Shown here: in pieces, positions 39,324 through 39,400 of the stretch
How positions within the stretch are numbered: the stretch's first letter is position 1
How the letters are laid out: each line of letters starts with the position of its first letter
NCBI RefSeq assembly: GCF_947367125.1
Contig: NZ_CANBCQ010000027.1
Coordinates: forward strand, 1 to 39,400
DNA length: 39,400 nt
Origin: an uncultured Lactobacillus sp.
Lineage (GTDB): Bacteria; Bacillota; Bacilli; Lactobacillales; Lactobacillaceae
Direction of reading: 5' to 3'
The notes under the pieces: generated by a model
The model's database searches: none
Seen by the model: only the letters and a program-made list of their open reading frames with translations
Told to the model about the DNA's origin: nothing
Made by a program: the position numbers and the translations under genes

Positions 39324-39400
39324 AGGCTCTATAATTTTTCCTGTTGATGACTTATCTATATGATAAGCTGTTAACAAGTTTTTTATTGCATTAAAAAAGG

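Overview
The window is most of a temperate siphophage genome integrated in the chromosome of a low-GC Gram-positive host, followed by a short stretch of host DNA. The host is most likely a Lactobacillus of the gasseri/johnsonii/acidophilus group. The host flank carries a secreted protein with two SLAP-type (S-layer attachment) repeats, a cardiolipin synthase, a TPR protein and HU. DNA is AT-rich throughout, with AGGAGG-type ribosome binding sites and frequent GTG/TTG starts. No gene here fixes the species.

Layout. Positions 1-21900 (minus strand, read right to left) hold the late genes of an HK97-type siphophage: HNH nuclease, three very small ORFs, TerS, TerL, small membrane protein, portal, ClpP-type prohead protease, major capsid, four connector/tail-completion proteins, major tail protein, tail-assembly chaperone with a -1 frameshift, a 2287-residue tape measure carrying two wall hydrolase domains, Dit, a Tal with SH3-like repeats inserted in its hub, a coiled-coil protein and the start of a BppU-like baseplate protein cut by the window edge. 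Lysis genes are not in the window and would lie to the left.

Positions 21900-22450 form the early/late boundary: two tRNA genes, several palindromes and an array of eleven 7-bp elements at an exact 11-bp period, between an ArpU-type late regulator and the late operon. Positions 22430-29770 (minus) hold the early/middle genes: small unknown proteins, a homing-type HNH protein, two related zinc-ribbon proteins, a methyltransferase-like protein, a second full-length tyrosine recombinase, and a winged-helix replication initiator whose gene contains three tandem 15-bp repeats, probably the origin.

Positions 29770-35285 hold the control and lysogeny region. CI (plus) and Cro (minus) diverge from a promoter region with three related 17-bp operator sites; a fourth, inverted copy forms the 3' end of cro. 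Two plus-strand genes, each with its own promoter, interrupt the early minus-strand operon. Downstream of CI come two secreted proteins (candidate lysogenic conversion genes), a cluster of four hairpins, and the integrase. One attachment site should lie between the integrase and the terminator near 35321-35351. Host genes follow: SLAP protein (minus), cls (plus), TPR protein (minus) and hup (minus).

Many starts were moved from the longest reading frame to the codon correctly placed behind a Shine-Dalgarno sequence. Several genes of 23-51 codons were added from direct reading.
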